DNA of 7,418 nucleotides, from assembly GCA_030640385.1 (NCBI GenBank), contig DAOWJL010000059.1:1-7418 (forward strand), given 5' to 3'. Position numbers and translations under genes: made by a program. The notes beneath the pieces are model-generated. The model saw nothing but the letters and a program-made list of their open reading frames with translations. It had not been told where the DNA came from and searched no databases. Origin of the DNA: Dehalococcoidia bacterium. GTDB taxonomy: Bacteria; Chloroflexota; Dehalococcoidia; Dehalococcoidales; G020351185. This document shows positions 1 to 6,073 of the stretch, one piece after another; position 1 is the stretch's first letter; each line of letters begins with the position of its first letter.

Positions 1-1161
1 GAATTAAAAATACCTATAAATTTACATAGCCACTATACCAGTGGCATGGCATCGATGAGCTTTATCAAAGCCATTGAAGCTGGAGTAGACATCATTGATA
101 CCTGCCTGGCTCCCTTTGCCCTGCGGACGTCGCATCCGGCTATAGAGCCTATCGTTGCCGCTTTTCAGGGTACGCCCAGGGACACTGAAATAGACCTGCC
201 CCAGCTTTTCAAGCTGGGGAAATACTTTGAGTCCATAGCCCCCAAGTACAGGGATTTCCTGTCGACGACACGCATGGCGGTCATCGATACCGGTGTGCTG
301 ATGCACCAGGTACCGGGGGGAATGATCTCTAATCTTATCGCCCAGCTGAAAGAGGCAGGCGCCCTTGATAGAATCGACGAGGTTTACGCCGAACTGCCGA
401 GGGTGAGGAAGGAACTCGGTTATCCGCCGCTGGTTACGCCTACCAGCCAGATTGTAGGCATCCAGGCGGTGCAGAATGTCCTCTTTGGCCGCTATAAGCT
501 GATATCTGCCCAGGTCAAGGATTATGTCTATGGGCTTTATGGTAGGCCACCGGTTCCGGTTGACCCTGAAATCCAGAAGATAGTGCTTAAAGGCTATGAG
601 CGTGGAGAGACGCCCATTACCCAGCGGCCGGGCGATGTCCTTGAGCCGGAAATGGACACTGCCATTGAAGCCACCAAGGATATTGCCAAAGACATCGGTG
701 ATGTGCTTATCTATGCTCTTTATCCGATTACAGGTATGCGCTTTCTAAAATGGAAATATGGGCTTGAGGAACCACCACCGGAAACAAAACCAAAAACACT
801 GGAGGATATAAAAAGGGAAGACGAACTTATCGCCAAAGCCAAAGCAGGCATACTGGCAGAGGCGGTAGTGGTGGCTGACCCGGTTAAAGCATCAGCTCCG
901 GCTGATGAAAAAACAAAAAAGCCATCGGTAGCCGAAGCAAAAGTCGAAGGCACACCTGTTAAAGCGTCTATGCCAGGGCTTATAATCCGTTTTGATGTCA
1001 AGGTAGGTGATAAAGTAAAAGCTGGTGATAATATAGTTGTTTTAGAGGCGATGAAAATGGCTATAGACGTATCGTCTAGCGTTGACGGAACGGTTAAATC
1101 TATAAACTTCAAGAACGGTGACAATGTTGCCAGGGACGACATCTTGGCTATCATTGGTTAA
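1..1161 (+). CDS. pycB: Biotin-dependent carboxyltransferase subunit (pyruvate carboxylase subunit B / oxaloacetate decarboxylase alpha type), 5'-truncated
   Basis: The frame is open from base 1, so the gene starts outside the window; the ATG at 46 is internal. The 386 visible residues hold the end of the carboxyltransferase TIM barrel, with the metal-binding pair His9-x-His11 in LHSHYTSGMASM. Next comes the family's conserved C-terminal carboxylase domain, about residues 25-235, with HQVPGGM at 102-108 and VTPTSQ at 145-150. A Pro/Ala/Lys/Glu-rich flexible linker spans about 258-318, and a biotinyl domain spans about 319-386 with EAMKM at 349-353, so Lys352 is the biotin attachment site. Family proteins are near 590-600 residues, so roughly 200 N-terminal residues are missing, including the expected carbamylated lysine. 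The enzyme moves CO2 between carboxybiotin and pyruvate/oxaloacetate. The neighbouring malate and isocitrate dehydrogenases favour an anaplerotic cytoplasmic pyruvate carboxylase. A sodium-pumping oxaloacetate decarboxylase alpha subunit cannot be excluded, because the upstream gene is not visible. Confidence 0.9.
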   Translation, partial: ELKIPINLHSHYTSGMASMSFIKAIEAGVDIIDTCLAPFALRTSHPAIEPIVAAFQGTPRDTEIDLPQLFKLGKYFESIAPKYRDFLSTTRMAVIDTGVLMHQVPGGMISNLIAQLKEAGALDRIDEVYAELPRVRKELGYPPLVTPTSQIVGIQAVQNVLFGRYKLISAQVKDYVYGLYGRPPVPVDPEIQKIVLKGYERGETPITQRPGDVLEPEMDTAIEATKDIAKDIGDVLIYALYPITGMRFLKWKYGLEEPPPETKPKTLEDIKREDELIAKAKAGILAEAVVVADPVKASAPADEKTKKPSVAEAKVEGTPVKASMPGLIIRFDVKVGDKVKAGDNIVVLEAMKMAIDVSSSVDGTVKSINFKNGDNVARDDILAIIG

Positions 1162-1263
1162 CCTGCAGTCTTCTCGCACCCTTCTCCTTTCAGGAGCAGC
1201 TGTGAGGGTAAACAATGCCTATCCCGTGTAGACAATTCTCCCGGAAGACTGTTTTTAATAATT
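1162..1263 (+). other. Structured gap with nested inverted repeats and a T-run before the hydratase genes
   Basis: This 102-base gap carries three nested inverted repeats. The outer one pairs CAGTCTTC (1166-1173) with GAAGACTG (1244-1251) and is followed at once by TTTTT (1252-1256). Inside it, ACCCT (1178-1182) can pair with AGGGT (1205-1209), and within that CTCCT (1184-1188) with AGGAG (1192-1196) around a three-base loop. The arrangement of an outer stem plus T-run looks like a terminator or attenuator, but the outer loop is about 70 bases, which is long for an intrinsic terminator. It could be a structured mRNA leader, a degenerate interspersed palindromic repeat, or chance. No small ORF is evident here. 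Confidence 0.35.
1229..1259 (+). promoter_or_regulatory. Weak sigma-70-like promoter candidate for the hydratase-icd-mdh genes
   Basis: TAGACA at 1229-1234 and TTTAAT at 1254-1259 each differ from the -35 and -10 consensus at one position. The spacer is 19 bases, longer than the preferred 17. Transcription would begin around 1264-1268, essentially at the ATG at 1264, so use of this promoter would imply a nearly leaderless transcript. That fits the absence of a Shine-Dalgarno site before this ATG, but the case rests on short degenerate matches and is incompatible with the leader-attenuator reading of the same gap. Confidence 0.2.
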
Positions 1264-2517
1264 ATGGGTAAGACATTAGCTGAAAAGGTACTGAGCCGGA
1301 AATCACAGATTGATGTCTATGCCGGAGATATCATCGTCGCCAGTGTGGACCTGGCTTTTGTCCAGGATACCACCGGGCCGCTGACGGTAAGGGAGTTCGA
1401 AGCCGCCGGTTTTAAATCACCGGCAAATGGGAGAAAGACCGTGCTTTTCCTTGACCATGCCACCCCCAGTCCCAACCGCCAGCTATCTAATGATCATATA
1501 TTGTTGCGCAGCTTTGCCCGGCGAACCGGTAGCCGGCTATTTGATGTCGGCGAGGGTGTCTGCCACCAGATAGTGGCTGAATCCCTGGTTAAGCCGGGTG
1601 ATGTCATAATTGGTGCTGATTCGCATACGGTAACCGCCGGTGGATTGGGCGCCTTCGCTACTGGAATGGGCTCCTCCGATGTCGCCGTTGCTTTTGCTTT
1701 GGGCAAGACATGGTTCCGGGTGCCGGAAAGTATCAGGGTGGTGGTTAGTGGCAGTTTGCAAAAGGGAGTCTATGCCAAAGACATCATTCTTCACCTCATA
1801 GGATCAATTGGGGCTGATGGTGCCACTTACCAGTCCCTGGAGTTCAGTGGTGACACCATAGACACGATGTCTGTGTCCGGGCGGTTGACTATCGCCAATA
1901 TGGCGATAGAAGCCGGTGCTAAGGTAGGTCTCTTCGCTGCTGATGAAGTAACCCATAAATACCTTATAGAGCAGGCACGTGGTGACGATTACCAGCCTAT
2001 TTCGCCCGACACTGACGCCAGTTATATAAGGAAAATAACCATTGACGCTACCAAAATTGAGCCGACGGTGTCAAAACCACATACGGTGGATAACACGGCA
2101 ACGGCTAAAGAACTTAAGGGGACAATGATTCAACAGGTGTTTATCGGCACATGTACCAACGGGCGCCTGGAAGATCTGGCGGTGGCGGCATCTATCCTGG
2201 AAGGTAAGAAAAGGCATCCTGAAACCAGGGTGATAATCGCCCCGGCATCGAAAAAAATATTACTTCAGGCGATAGAAGCCGGTTATATACAGACATTTAT
2301 TGAGGCAGGAGCAGCCATATTACCGCCCGGTTGTGCCGCCTGCCTCGGTTTGCACCAGGGAGTGCTTGGCGAAGGCGAAGCCTGCCTTTCCACAGCCAAC
2401 CGCAACTTCAAAGGGCGGATGGGTAATCCCGATGCCTTTATCTATCTGGGAAGTCCGGCTACGGCAGCGGCTACGGCCATTAGCGGTGAAATCACTGACC
2501 CCAGGGAGGTATTATAG
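1264..2517 (+). CDS. Aconitase-superfamily hydro-lyase large subunit (LeuC/HacA type; probable two-subunit aconitase)
   Basis: The 417 residues match the compact large subunits of isopropylmalate isomerase/homoaconitase, not the roughly 750-900 residue single-chain aconitases. All three [4Fe-4S] cysteines are present: Cys297 in GTCTNGR, and Cys357 and Cys360 in PPGCAACLG. The active-site DHATPSPN (from Asp64-His65) and ADSHTVTAGGLGAFATGMGSSD (Asp119-Ser120-His121) segments are intact. The enzyme should isomerise a 2-hydroxy-tricarboxylate through the cis-alkene. Sequence alone does not choose between citrate, homocitrate and isopropylmalate. The adjacent isocitrate dehydrogenase and malate dehydrogenase, and the lack of leucine genes here, make citrate/isocitrate the best inference; automatic pipelines would probably call it LeuC. 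ATG 1264 gives the usual MGKTLAEK-type N-terminus, but no clear Shine-Dalgarno precedes it. The small subunit follows with no gap. Confidence 0.9.
   Translation: MGKTLAEKVLSRKSQIDVYAGDIIVASVDLAFVQDTTGPLTVREFEAAGFKSPANGRKTVLFLDHATPSPNRQLSNDHILLRSFARRTGSRLFDVGEGVCHQIVAESLVKPGDVIIGADSHTVTAGGLGAFATGMGSSDVAVAFALGKTWFRVPESIRVVVSGSLQKGVYAKDIILHLIGSIGADGATYQSLEFSGDTIDTMSVSGRLTIANMAIEAGAKVGLFAADEVTHKYLIEQARGDDYQPISPDTDASYIRKITIDATKIEPTVSKPHTVDNTATAKELKGTMIQQVFIGTCTNGRLEDLAVAASILEGKKRHPETRVIIAPASKKILLQAIEAGYIQTFIEAGAAILPPGCAACLGLHQGVLGEGEACLSTANRNFKGRMGNPDAFIYLGSPATAAATAISGEITDPREVL
2503..2509 (+). promoter_or_regulatory. Ribosome binding site fixing the GTG start of the small subunit
   Basis: AGGGAGG lies inside the last codons of the large subunit and ends 8 bases before GTG 2518. 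It selects this GTG, which directly abuts the preceding TAG stop (2515-2517), and suggests coupled translation giving equal amounts of the two subunits. Confidence 0.8.
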
Positions 2518-3012
2518 GTGCTGAAAGGAAGGGCTTTCAAGTTCGGCGACAGTATCTCTACCGACCATATCGTGCCGGGCAGGCTGGCTCACCTGCGCAG
2601 CAACCTGCCGGAGCTGGCAAAACACGTGCTGGAGGATGCCGACCCCACCTTCGCTTCCAGGGTAAAAACCGGGGATTTTATCGTCGCCGGCAATAACTTC
2701 GGGCTGGGCTCAAGCCGTGAGCACGCCCCGCTGGTAATCAAGATGGCTGGGATTAGTGCTATACTTGTAAAATCGGTCGCCCGTATATTCTTCAGAAACG
2801 CCATAAATCTGGGGCTGCCGGTGCTGGTCTGCGATACCGATAAAATAAATGACGGTGATGAGCTTGAGGTGGACCTTGAGCAGGGCATTATAAGTGATAA
2901 AACAAATGGCAATCAGCTTACCTTTAAGAAAATACCGAAAGCTATGCTTAGTATTCTAGACGAGGGTGGGCTTATACCTTATATTAAAAAACATGGTGAT
3001 TTTAAGCTATAG
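2518..3012 (+). CDS. Aconitase-superfamily hydro-lyase small (swivel) subunit (LeuD/HacB type)
   Basis: This 164-residue swivel-domain protein completes the active site of the large subunit encoded just upstream. It begins FKFGDSISTDHIVPGR (residues 7-22), the hallmark N-terminal motif, and carries GSSREHAP at 64-71, the conserved substrate-binding loop whose Ser and Arg contact the carboxylates. The length is normal for archaeal-type small subunits (about 160-170). The loop that is thought to set substrate range follows the first motif and reads LAHLRS (residues 23-28). From memory, homoaconitases of this type have Tyr-Leu-Arg-Thr there and isopropylmalate isomerases a Tyr-Leu-Val-type loop, so the Arg27 here argues against a pure leucine enzyme. 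The start is GTG 2518, supported by the site at 2503-2509. Aconitase is the favoured role from context. Confidence 0.9.
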   Translation: MLKGRAFKFGDSISTDHIVPGRLAHLRSNLPELAKHVLEDADPTFASRVKTGDFIVAGNNFGLGSSREHAPLVIKMAGISAILVKSVARIFFRNAINLGLPVLVCDTDKINDGDELEVDLEQGIISDKTNGNQLTFKKIPKAMLSILDEGGLIPYIKKHGDFKL

Positions 3013-3021
3013 CCGTGTTTC

Positions 3022-3028
3022 AAGGAGG
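3022..3028 (+). promoter_or_regulatory. Ribosome binding site fixing the TTG start of isocitrate dehydrogenase
   Basis: AAGGAGG, a near-perfect anti-16S match, lies in the 24-base gap and ends 8 bases before TTG 3037. No ATG or GTG lies at suitable distance in frame, and translation from the TTG gives the family's expected short lead-in to the GDGIGPEI motif. Confidence 0.85.
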
Positions 3029-3036
3029 CATATTAT

Positions 3037-4122
3037 TTGAAAAGCTATAATATAACATTGATACCCGGTGACGGTATCGGGCCCGAGATAACCGAGGCAA
3101 CGAGGCGGGTCCTGGAAGCCACCGGGGTCAGTTTTAACTGGGACGTGGTCTATGCCGGTGCCGAAGTACAGGAGAAGTACGGCACTCCACTCCCCGATCA
3201 TGTTCTTGAATCCATTAAGAAAAACAAGGTGGCCATCAAGGGGCCGATTACCACGCCGGTCGGCTCCGGCTTCAGGAGTGTTAATGTTGCCATACGCAAG
3301 CAGCTTGAGCTTTATGCCTGTGTAAGGCCATGCAAGAGCTACATTGGCGCGCCGACAATATACAAGGATGTTGACATTGTAGTCGTCAGGGAAAACACAG
3401 AAGGCCTGTATTCGGGCATTGAATTTGAAAAAGGCAGTCCACAGGCAGCGGAGCTTATAAAGCTGATAGCAGAAACAAACGGTTCCGTGATTAGAAAAGA
3501 CTCAGGCATAAGTATAAAGCCTATCTCGGAGATGGGCAGCCAGAGGATTGTCCGCTTTGCTTTTGAATATGCCCGCGCTGACAACAGAAAGAAGGTAACT
3601 GCCGTTCATAAAGCCAATATTATGAAATTCTCGGACGGACTGTTTCTGGCAACTGCTCGTGAGGTAGCAAAAGAGTACACCGATATAGAGTTTGAGGATA
3701 GAATTGTAGACAATATGACCATGCAGCTTGTGAGAAAACCAAAGCAGTTTGATATTATCGTTGCACCCAATCTCTACGGCGATATTATTTCAGACCTGTG
3801 TGCCGGGCTGGTGGGAGGATTGGGGCTGGCATCGGGGGCTAATATCGGTGACGACTGCTCCCTCTTTGAGCCGACTCACGGCAGCGCCCCCAAGTACAAG
3901 GGAATGAACAAGGTCAATCCAATGGCTATGATACTCTCCGGGGCGACAATGCTGCGCCATATCGGCGAGATGGAGAATGCCGAAAGGCTGGAGCAGGCGA
4001 TAGCCGATGTTATTGCTGAGGGTAAGAACGTTACCTACGATATGAAGCCTGAAGCGGAACGAGACCAGGCGGTGGGCACATCACAGGTAGCCGATGCCAT
4101 CATTGAAAAGCTGAAGGGGTAA
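3037..4122 (+). CDS. icd: Isocitrate dehydrogenase (decarboxylating, NAD(P)-dependent)
   Basis: This 361-residue member of the isocitrate/isopropylmalate dehydrogenase family oxidises isocitrate to 2-oxoglutarate and CO2. GDGIGPEI lies near the N-terminus. SVNVAIRKQLELYACVRP is the isocitrate-type substrate segment; isopropylmalate dehydrogenases have a different Leu-rich one. Catalytic Tyr125 (in RENTEGLY) and Lys192 (in VHKANIMKF) and the metal-binding Asp225, Asp249 and Asp253 show the same 24/4 spacing as Asp283/307/311 of the E. coli enzyme. The coenzyme loop reads HGSAPKYKG, and Lys286-Tyr287 match the NADP-selecting Lys344-Tyr345 of E. coli rather than the Asp-Ile of NAD enzymes. The C-terminal VTYD tyrosine is kept, but the E. 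coli Arg395 position appears to be Pro. Length resembles the short NAD-type enzymes. Start is TTG; mdh follows after 4 bases. Confidence 0.92.
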   Translation: MKSYNITLIPGDGIGPEITEATRRVLEATGVSFNWDVVYAGAEVQEKYGTPLPDHVLESIKKNKVAIKGPITTPVGSGFRSVNVAIRKQLELYACVRPCKSYIGAPTIYKDVDIVVVRENTEGLYSGIEFEKGSPQAAELIKLIAETNGSVIRKDSGISIKPISEMGSQRIVRFAFEYARADNRKKVTAVHKANIMKFSDGLFLATAREVAKEYTDIEFEDRIVDNMTMQLVRKPKQFDIIVAPNLYGDIISDLCAGLVGGLGLASGANIGDDCSLFEPTHGSAPKYKGMNKVNPMAMILSGATMLRHIGEMENAERLEQAIADVIAEGKNVTYDMKPEAERDQAVGTSQVADAIIEKLKG

Positions 4123-4126
4123 AGTC

Positions 4127-5053
4127 ATGGCTTGCAAAATTAGCGTTATCGGTGCCGGCAATGTTGGCGCCAGCCTTGCCTGGTGCCTTATAGAAAAGGA
4201 TTTCGCTGATATAATCTTGCTGGATATAATTGAAGGTCTGCCTCAGGGTAAAGCCCTTGATATTTACGAATCCTCGCCAATCACAGGTTTCAATTCAAAG
4301 ATAACCGGCACAAACGATTATCAGGATACCGCCGGCTCGGATGTGGTTATTATTACCTCCGGTATCGGCAGAAAGCCGGGCATGACCCGTGACGAACTGC
4401 TGGAGATAAATTTAAAAATAGTCTCAGGGGTTACGCAGAAAGTAGCCGGTTGCTCCCCTGATTGCATCACTATCGTTGTTACCAACCCGGTGGATACGAT
4501 GACCTACCTGGCGTTTAAGGTCAGCGGTTTTACGCCGAGCCGGGTGATGGGATTGTCCGGCGTCCTGGACAGCGCTCGCCTTTCCAGCTTTATCTCTGCC
4601 GAACTCAAAGTATTACCCGAGGAGGTATCCTCTTTCGTTCTGGGTGAGCATGGCAGGAATATGGTCGTCATTCCTCGTCTGGCGACTGTTAATGGCAAAC
4701 CGATAACCGAACTGCTGCCGGCGGAAGCTATCAACCGGCTGATTGAGCGCACCATAAATGGCGGCGCCGAGATTGTCGGGCTGCTTAAAGCAGGCAGCGC
4801 TTTTTATGCCCCCGCCGCCGCCGCCGCCCACATGGTGGAGGCTATAATACTGGACAAGAAGGAGGTCCTGCCCTGTGCCGCTTATCTACAGGGTGAATAT
4901 GGAATAAAGGATATCGTTATCGGTGTGCCGGTTAAGCTGGGTAGAAATGGCATTGAAGAGATAGTAGAGTTTGATTTAACATTAGAAGAAAAGGAAGCCC
5001 TGCAAAACTCCGCCGAGGCGGTACGTAAGCTGGTTAGGTCTATCGATATTTAA
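4127..5053 (+). CDS. mdh: Malate dehydrogenase (LDH-like type, NAD-dependent)
   Basis: This enzyme interconverts malate and oxaloacetate in the cytoplasm. The 308 residues match the LDH-like malate dehydrogenases. The Rossmann fold shows GAGNVG at 9-14 and ends its second strand with Asp33, which indicates NAD rather than NADP. Substrate residues are Arg82 (in GIGRKPGMTRDE; Arg here marks malate rather than lactate specificity), Arg88, Asn120 (TNPVD) and Arg151. The catalytic Asp148-His175 pair is complete. After His175 the motif reads GEHGRN, whereas this family usually has GxHGD, so an Arg replaces the conserved Asp. A run of five GCC codons (4814-4828) encodes alanines in the YAPAAAAAHMVEAI helix. 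AAGGGG (4114-4119) sits 7 bases before the ATG, overlapping the end of icd, which indicates co-transcription and translational coupling. Confidence 0.94.
   Translation: MACKISVIGAGNVGASLAWCLIEKDFADIILLDIIEGLPQGKALDIYESSPITGFNSKITGTNDYQDTAGSDVVIITSGIGRKPGMTRDELLEINLKIVSGVTQKVAGCSPDCITIVVTNPVDTMTYLAFKVSGFTPSRVMGLSGVLDSARLSSFISAELKVLPEEVSSFVLGEHGRNMVVIPRLATVNGKPITELLPAEAINRLIERTINGGAEIVGLLKAGSAFYAPAAAAAHMVEAIILDKKEVLPCAAYLQGEYGIKDIVIGVPVKLGRNGIEEIVEFDLTLEEKEALQNSAEAVRKLVRSIDI
4814..4828 (+). repeat. Five-unit GCC trinucleotide run inside mdh
   Basis: Five tandem GCC codons encode part of an alanine stretch in a helix that is normally alanine-rich in this family. It is in frame and harmless to the reading frame; slippage by whole units would add or remove alanines. 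Confidence 0.7.
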
Positions 5054-5077
5054 TATATTGAATTAGAAAAACAAGTT

Positions 5078-5926
5078 ATGGATGCTTTTGTAGGCATATT
5101 ATTATACGGGCTTGTCTTCAACGCCTTACCTCTTGCTGTACTGGCTCTCCTTCTTTTTCTGGCGGGTGTTCCTAAAAGCAGGCTTATATTCTTTACATTT
5201 GCCCTGTTTGGTATCCTTTCCGGGCTAGCAGCCGCCCTCTATGGACATAGCGATGGACAATCCATATTTAATGCGTTGGGTGTGGGTCTTGGAGATGGGC
5301 TTTATAGATATGCCATCCAGCATTTCGGCGACCCTCATTCATTCTCTGCTCATTATTCTATCCCCTGGATATTGCGAACTCCGCAAGTAGTCCTTTTAAC
5401 CTCGGCTATATCTTTCAATATTATCGGTTTGGTAATTCAACTTATATATAACGTGGTAAAGAAACCACCAACAGGTAAGGCTGTTACTACTCTGATAACA
5501 GCCATTTCGCTTATAGCTTTGCTGTGTATATCCACCGGCGTGGTTTATGCATCTCAGAGTGAGAGGCAAAGGGTGGGACCGACGCAGCCCAATGCGTATC
5601 CGGTGCTGCGGGTGTACCTGCCGGGTGAGGAAGCGCCGCAAATCCCGGATTGGGATACGATAACCACATACCAGGTTGAAGGCCTGTCAATATCTAAACA
5701 AATCGGCAGAAGTATAGAAGTTACGGCTGATGTTATAAATACCGGTGAGGTTGAAGGAATGGTAGATGTGGAGATTGCAGTAGATGGCGAAGTGCTTAAT
5801 TCCTCTGAAATAGCACTCCAGCCCGGCGAAAGCGGGCGTGTGCGTTTTTTAGTTACATTCCCGCTTTCAGGTGTTTATGATATAAGTGTTGGGGATTTGT
5901 CCGAAATCGTTGAAATAGAGGAGTAA
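5078..5926 (+). CDS. Unrecognised four-helix membrane protein with extracytoplasmic CARDB/Ig-like C-terminal domain
   Basis: I do not recognise this 282-residue protein. Hydrophobic segments lie at about residues 7-30, 35-57, 102-126 and 136-158. Basic residues in the loops KSR (after the first) and NVVKKPPTGK (after the third) predict, by the positive-inside rule, that both termini face outward. Residues about 58-100 form an outside loop with several His, Gly and Asp. The tail, about 175-282, is soluble, beta-rich and acidic. Its VTADVINTGEVEG...VDGEV...ALQPGESGRVRF pattern resembles CARDB-type beta-sandwich domains common on surface proteins. No catalytic motif, heme site or transporter signature is visible. 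The ATG at 5078 has no clear Shine-Dalgarno site. It sits 24 bases after mdh, in the same frame, and before the fumarase genes, so co-transcription is likely, but a metabolic role is unproven. Confidence 0.75.
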   Translation: MDAFVGILLYGLVFNALPLAVLALLLFLAGVPKSRLIFFTFALFGILSGLAAALYGHSDGQSIFNALGVGLGDGLYRYAIQHFGDPHSFSAHYSIPWILRTPQVVLLTSAISFNIIGLVIQLIYNVVKKPPTGKAVTTLITAISLIALLCISTGVVYASQSERQRVGPTQPNAYPVLRVYLPGEEAPQIPDWDTITTYQVEGLSISKQIGRSIEVTADVINTGEVEGMVDVEIAVDGEVLNSSEIALQPGESGRVRFLVTFPLSGVYDISVGDLSEIVEIEE

Positions 5927-5948
5927 CCACATCCAGATTAGAACTTCC

Positions 5949-5972
5949 TATATGCCATTAAAGCGGCATATA
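5949..5972 (+). repeat. Perfect 8-bp inverted repeat after the membrane-protein gene
   Basis: TATATGCC (5949-5956) and GGCATATA (5965-5972) form an 8-bp stem with an 8-base loop, 22 bases after the stop codon. No T-run follows, so it is not a standard intrinsic terminator. It may be an operator-like palindrome or an mRNA stability hairpin. Confidence 0.45.
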
Positions 5973-5986
5973 CTAAAGGAGAGTCA

Positions 5987-6007
5987 AAGAGAGACGAAGC
6001 CTCTCTT
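5987..6007 (+). repeat. 7-bp hairpin in the gap before fumarase
   Basis: AAGAGAG (5987-5993) pairs with CTCTCTT (6001-6007) around a seven-base loop. It is the middle of three hairpins between 5949 and 6041. A good Shine-Dalgarno-like AAAGGAG at 5975-5981 lies just before it, with no start codon at a useful distance. Confidence 0.35.
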
Positions 6008-6018
6008 CTAAAACTAAT

Positions 6019-6041
6019 TCCCCTTCCCAGGGGGAAGGGGA
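6019..6041 (+). repeat. GC-rich 10-bp hairpin, possible small interspersed palindromic element
   Basis: The arms at 6019-6028 and 6032-6041 are perfect complements (T, four C, TT, three C against its complement) with a three-base loop. G-rich sequence, ACAGGGGATGGGG, follows instead of a T-run, so termination is unlikely in the forward direction. CTAAT occurs directly on both sides (6014-6018 and 6060-6064), which would suit a target-site duplication around a 41-base element (6019-6059). The composition resembles short GC-rich palindromic intergenic repeats seen in many bacterial genomes, but only one copy is visible here. Confidence 0.45.
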
Positions 6042-6073
6042 TACAGGGGATGGGGTTATCTAATAAAACCAAA

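Noticed and set aside
46..48. ATG at 46 as the start of the first gene
   Set aside because: The frame is open to base 1 and the upstream residues include the metal-binding His-x-His motif of the carboxyltransferase, so the ATG is internal and the gene is truncated by the window.
1082..1106. TTGACG and TATAAA as a promoter inside the end of pycB
   Set aside because: The spacer is only 13 bases and both boxes lie in conserved biotinyl-domain codons.
720..1154. Long antisense open frame (144 codons) opposite the biotinyl part of pycB
   Set aside because: It mirrors the codon bias of the sense gene; the sense strand carries the biotin motif and intact family domains, and the antisense product is Ser/Ala/Thr-rich with no recognisable fold.
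3037..4122. 3-isopropylmalate dehydrogenase (LeuB), because it follows LeuC/LeuD-like genes
   Set aside because: The substrate segment SVNVAIRKQLELYACVRP and the KYKG coenzyme loop are of isocitrate dehydrogenase type.
5051..5080. Stop-codon readthrough fusing malate dehydrogenase to the membrane protein, since they share a frame with no other stop between
   Set aside because: The dehydrogenase has its full normal length and the membrane protein has its own ATG and a hydrophobic N-terminus; a shared frame over 24 bases is unremarkable.
5969..5974. TATACT as a -10 box for the fumarase genes
   Set aside because: It is part of the inverted repeat at 5949-5972, and the sequence 17 bases upstream has no resemblance to a -35 box.
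5949..6041. Intrinsic terminator between the membrane protein and fumarase alpha
   Set aside because: None of the three hairpins is followed by a T-run on the forward strand.
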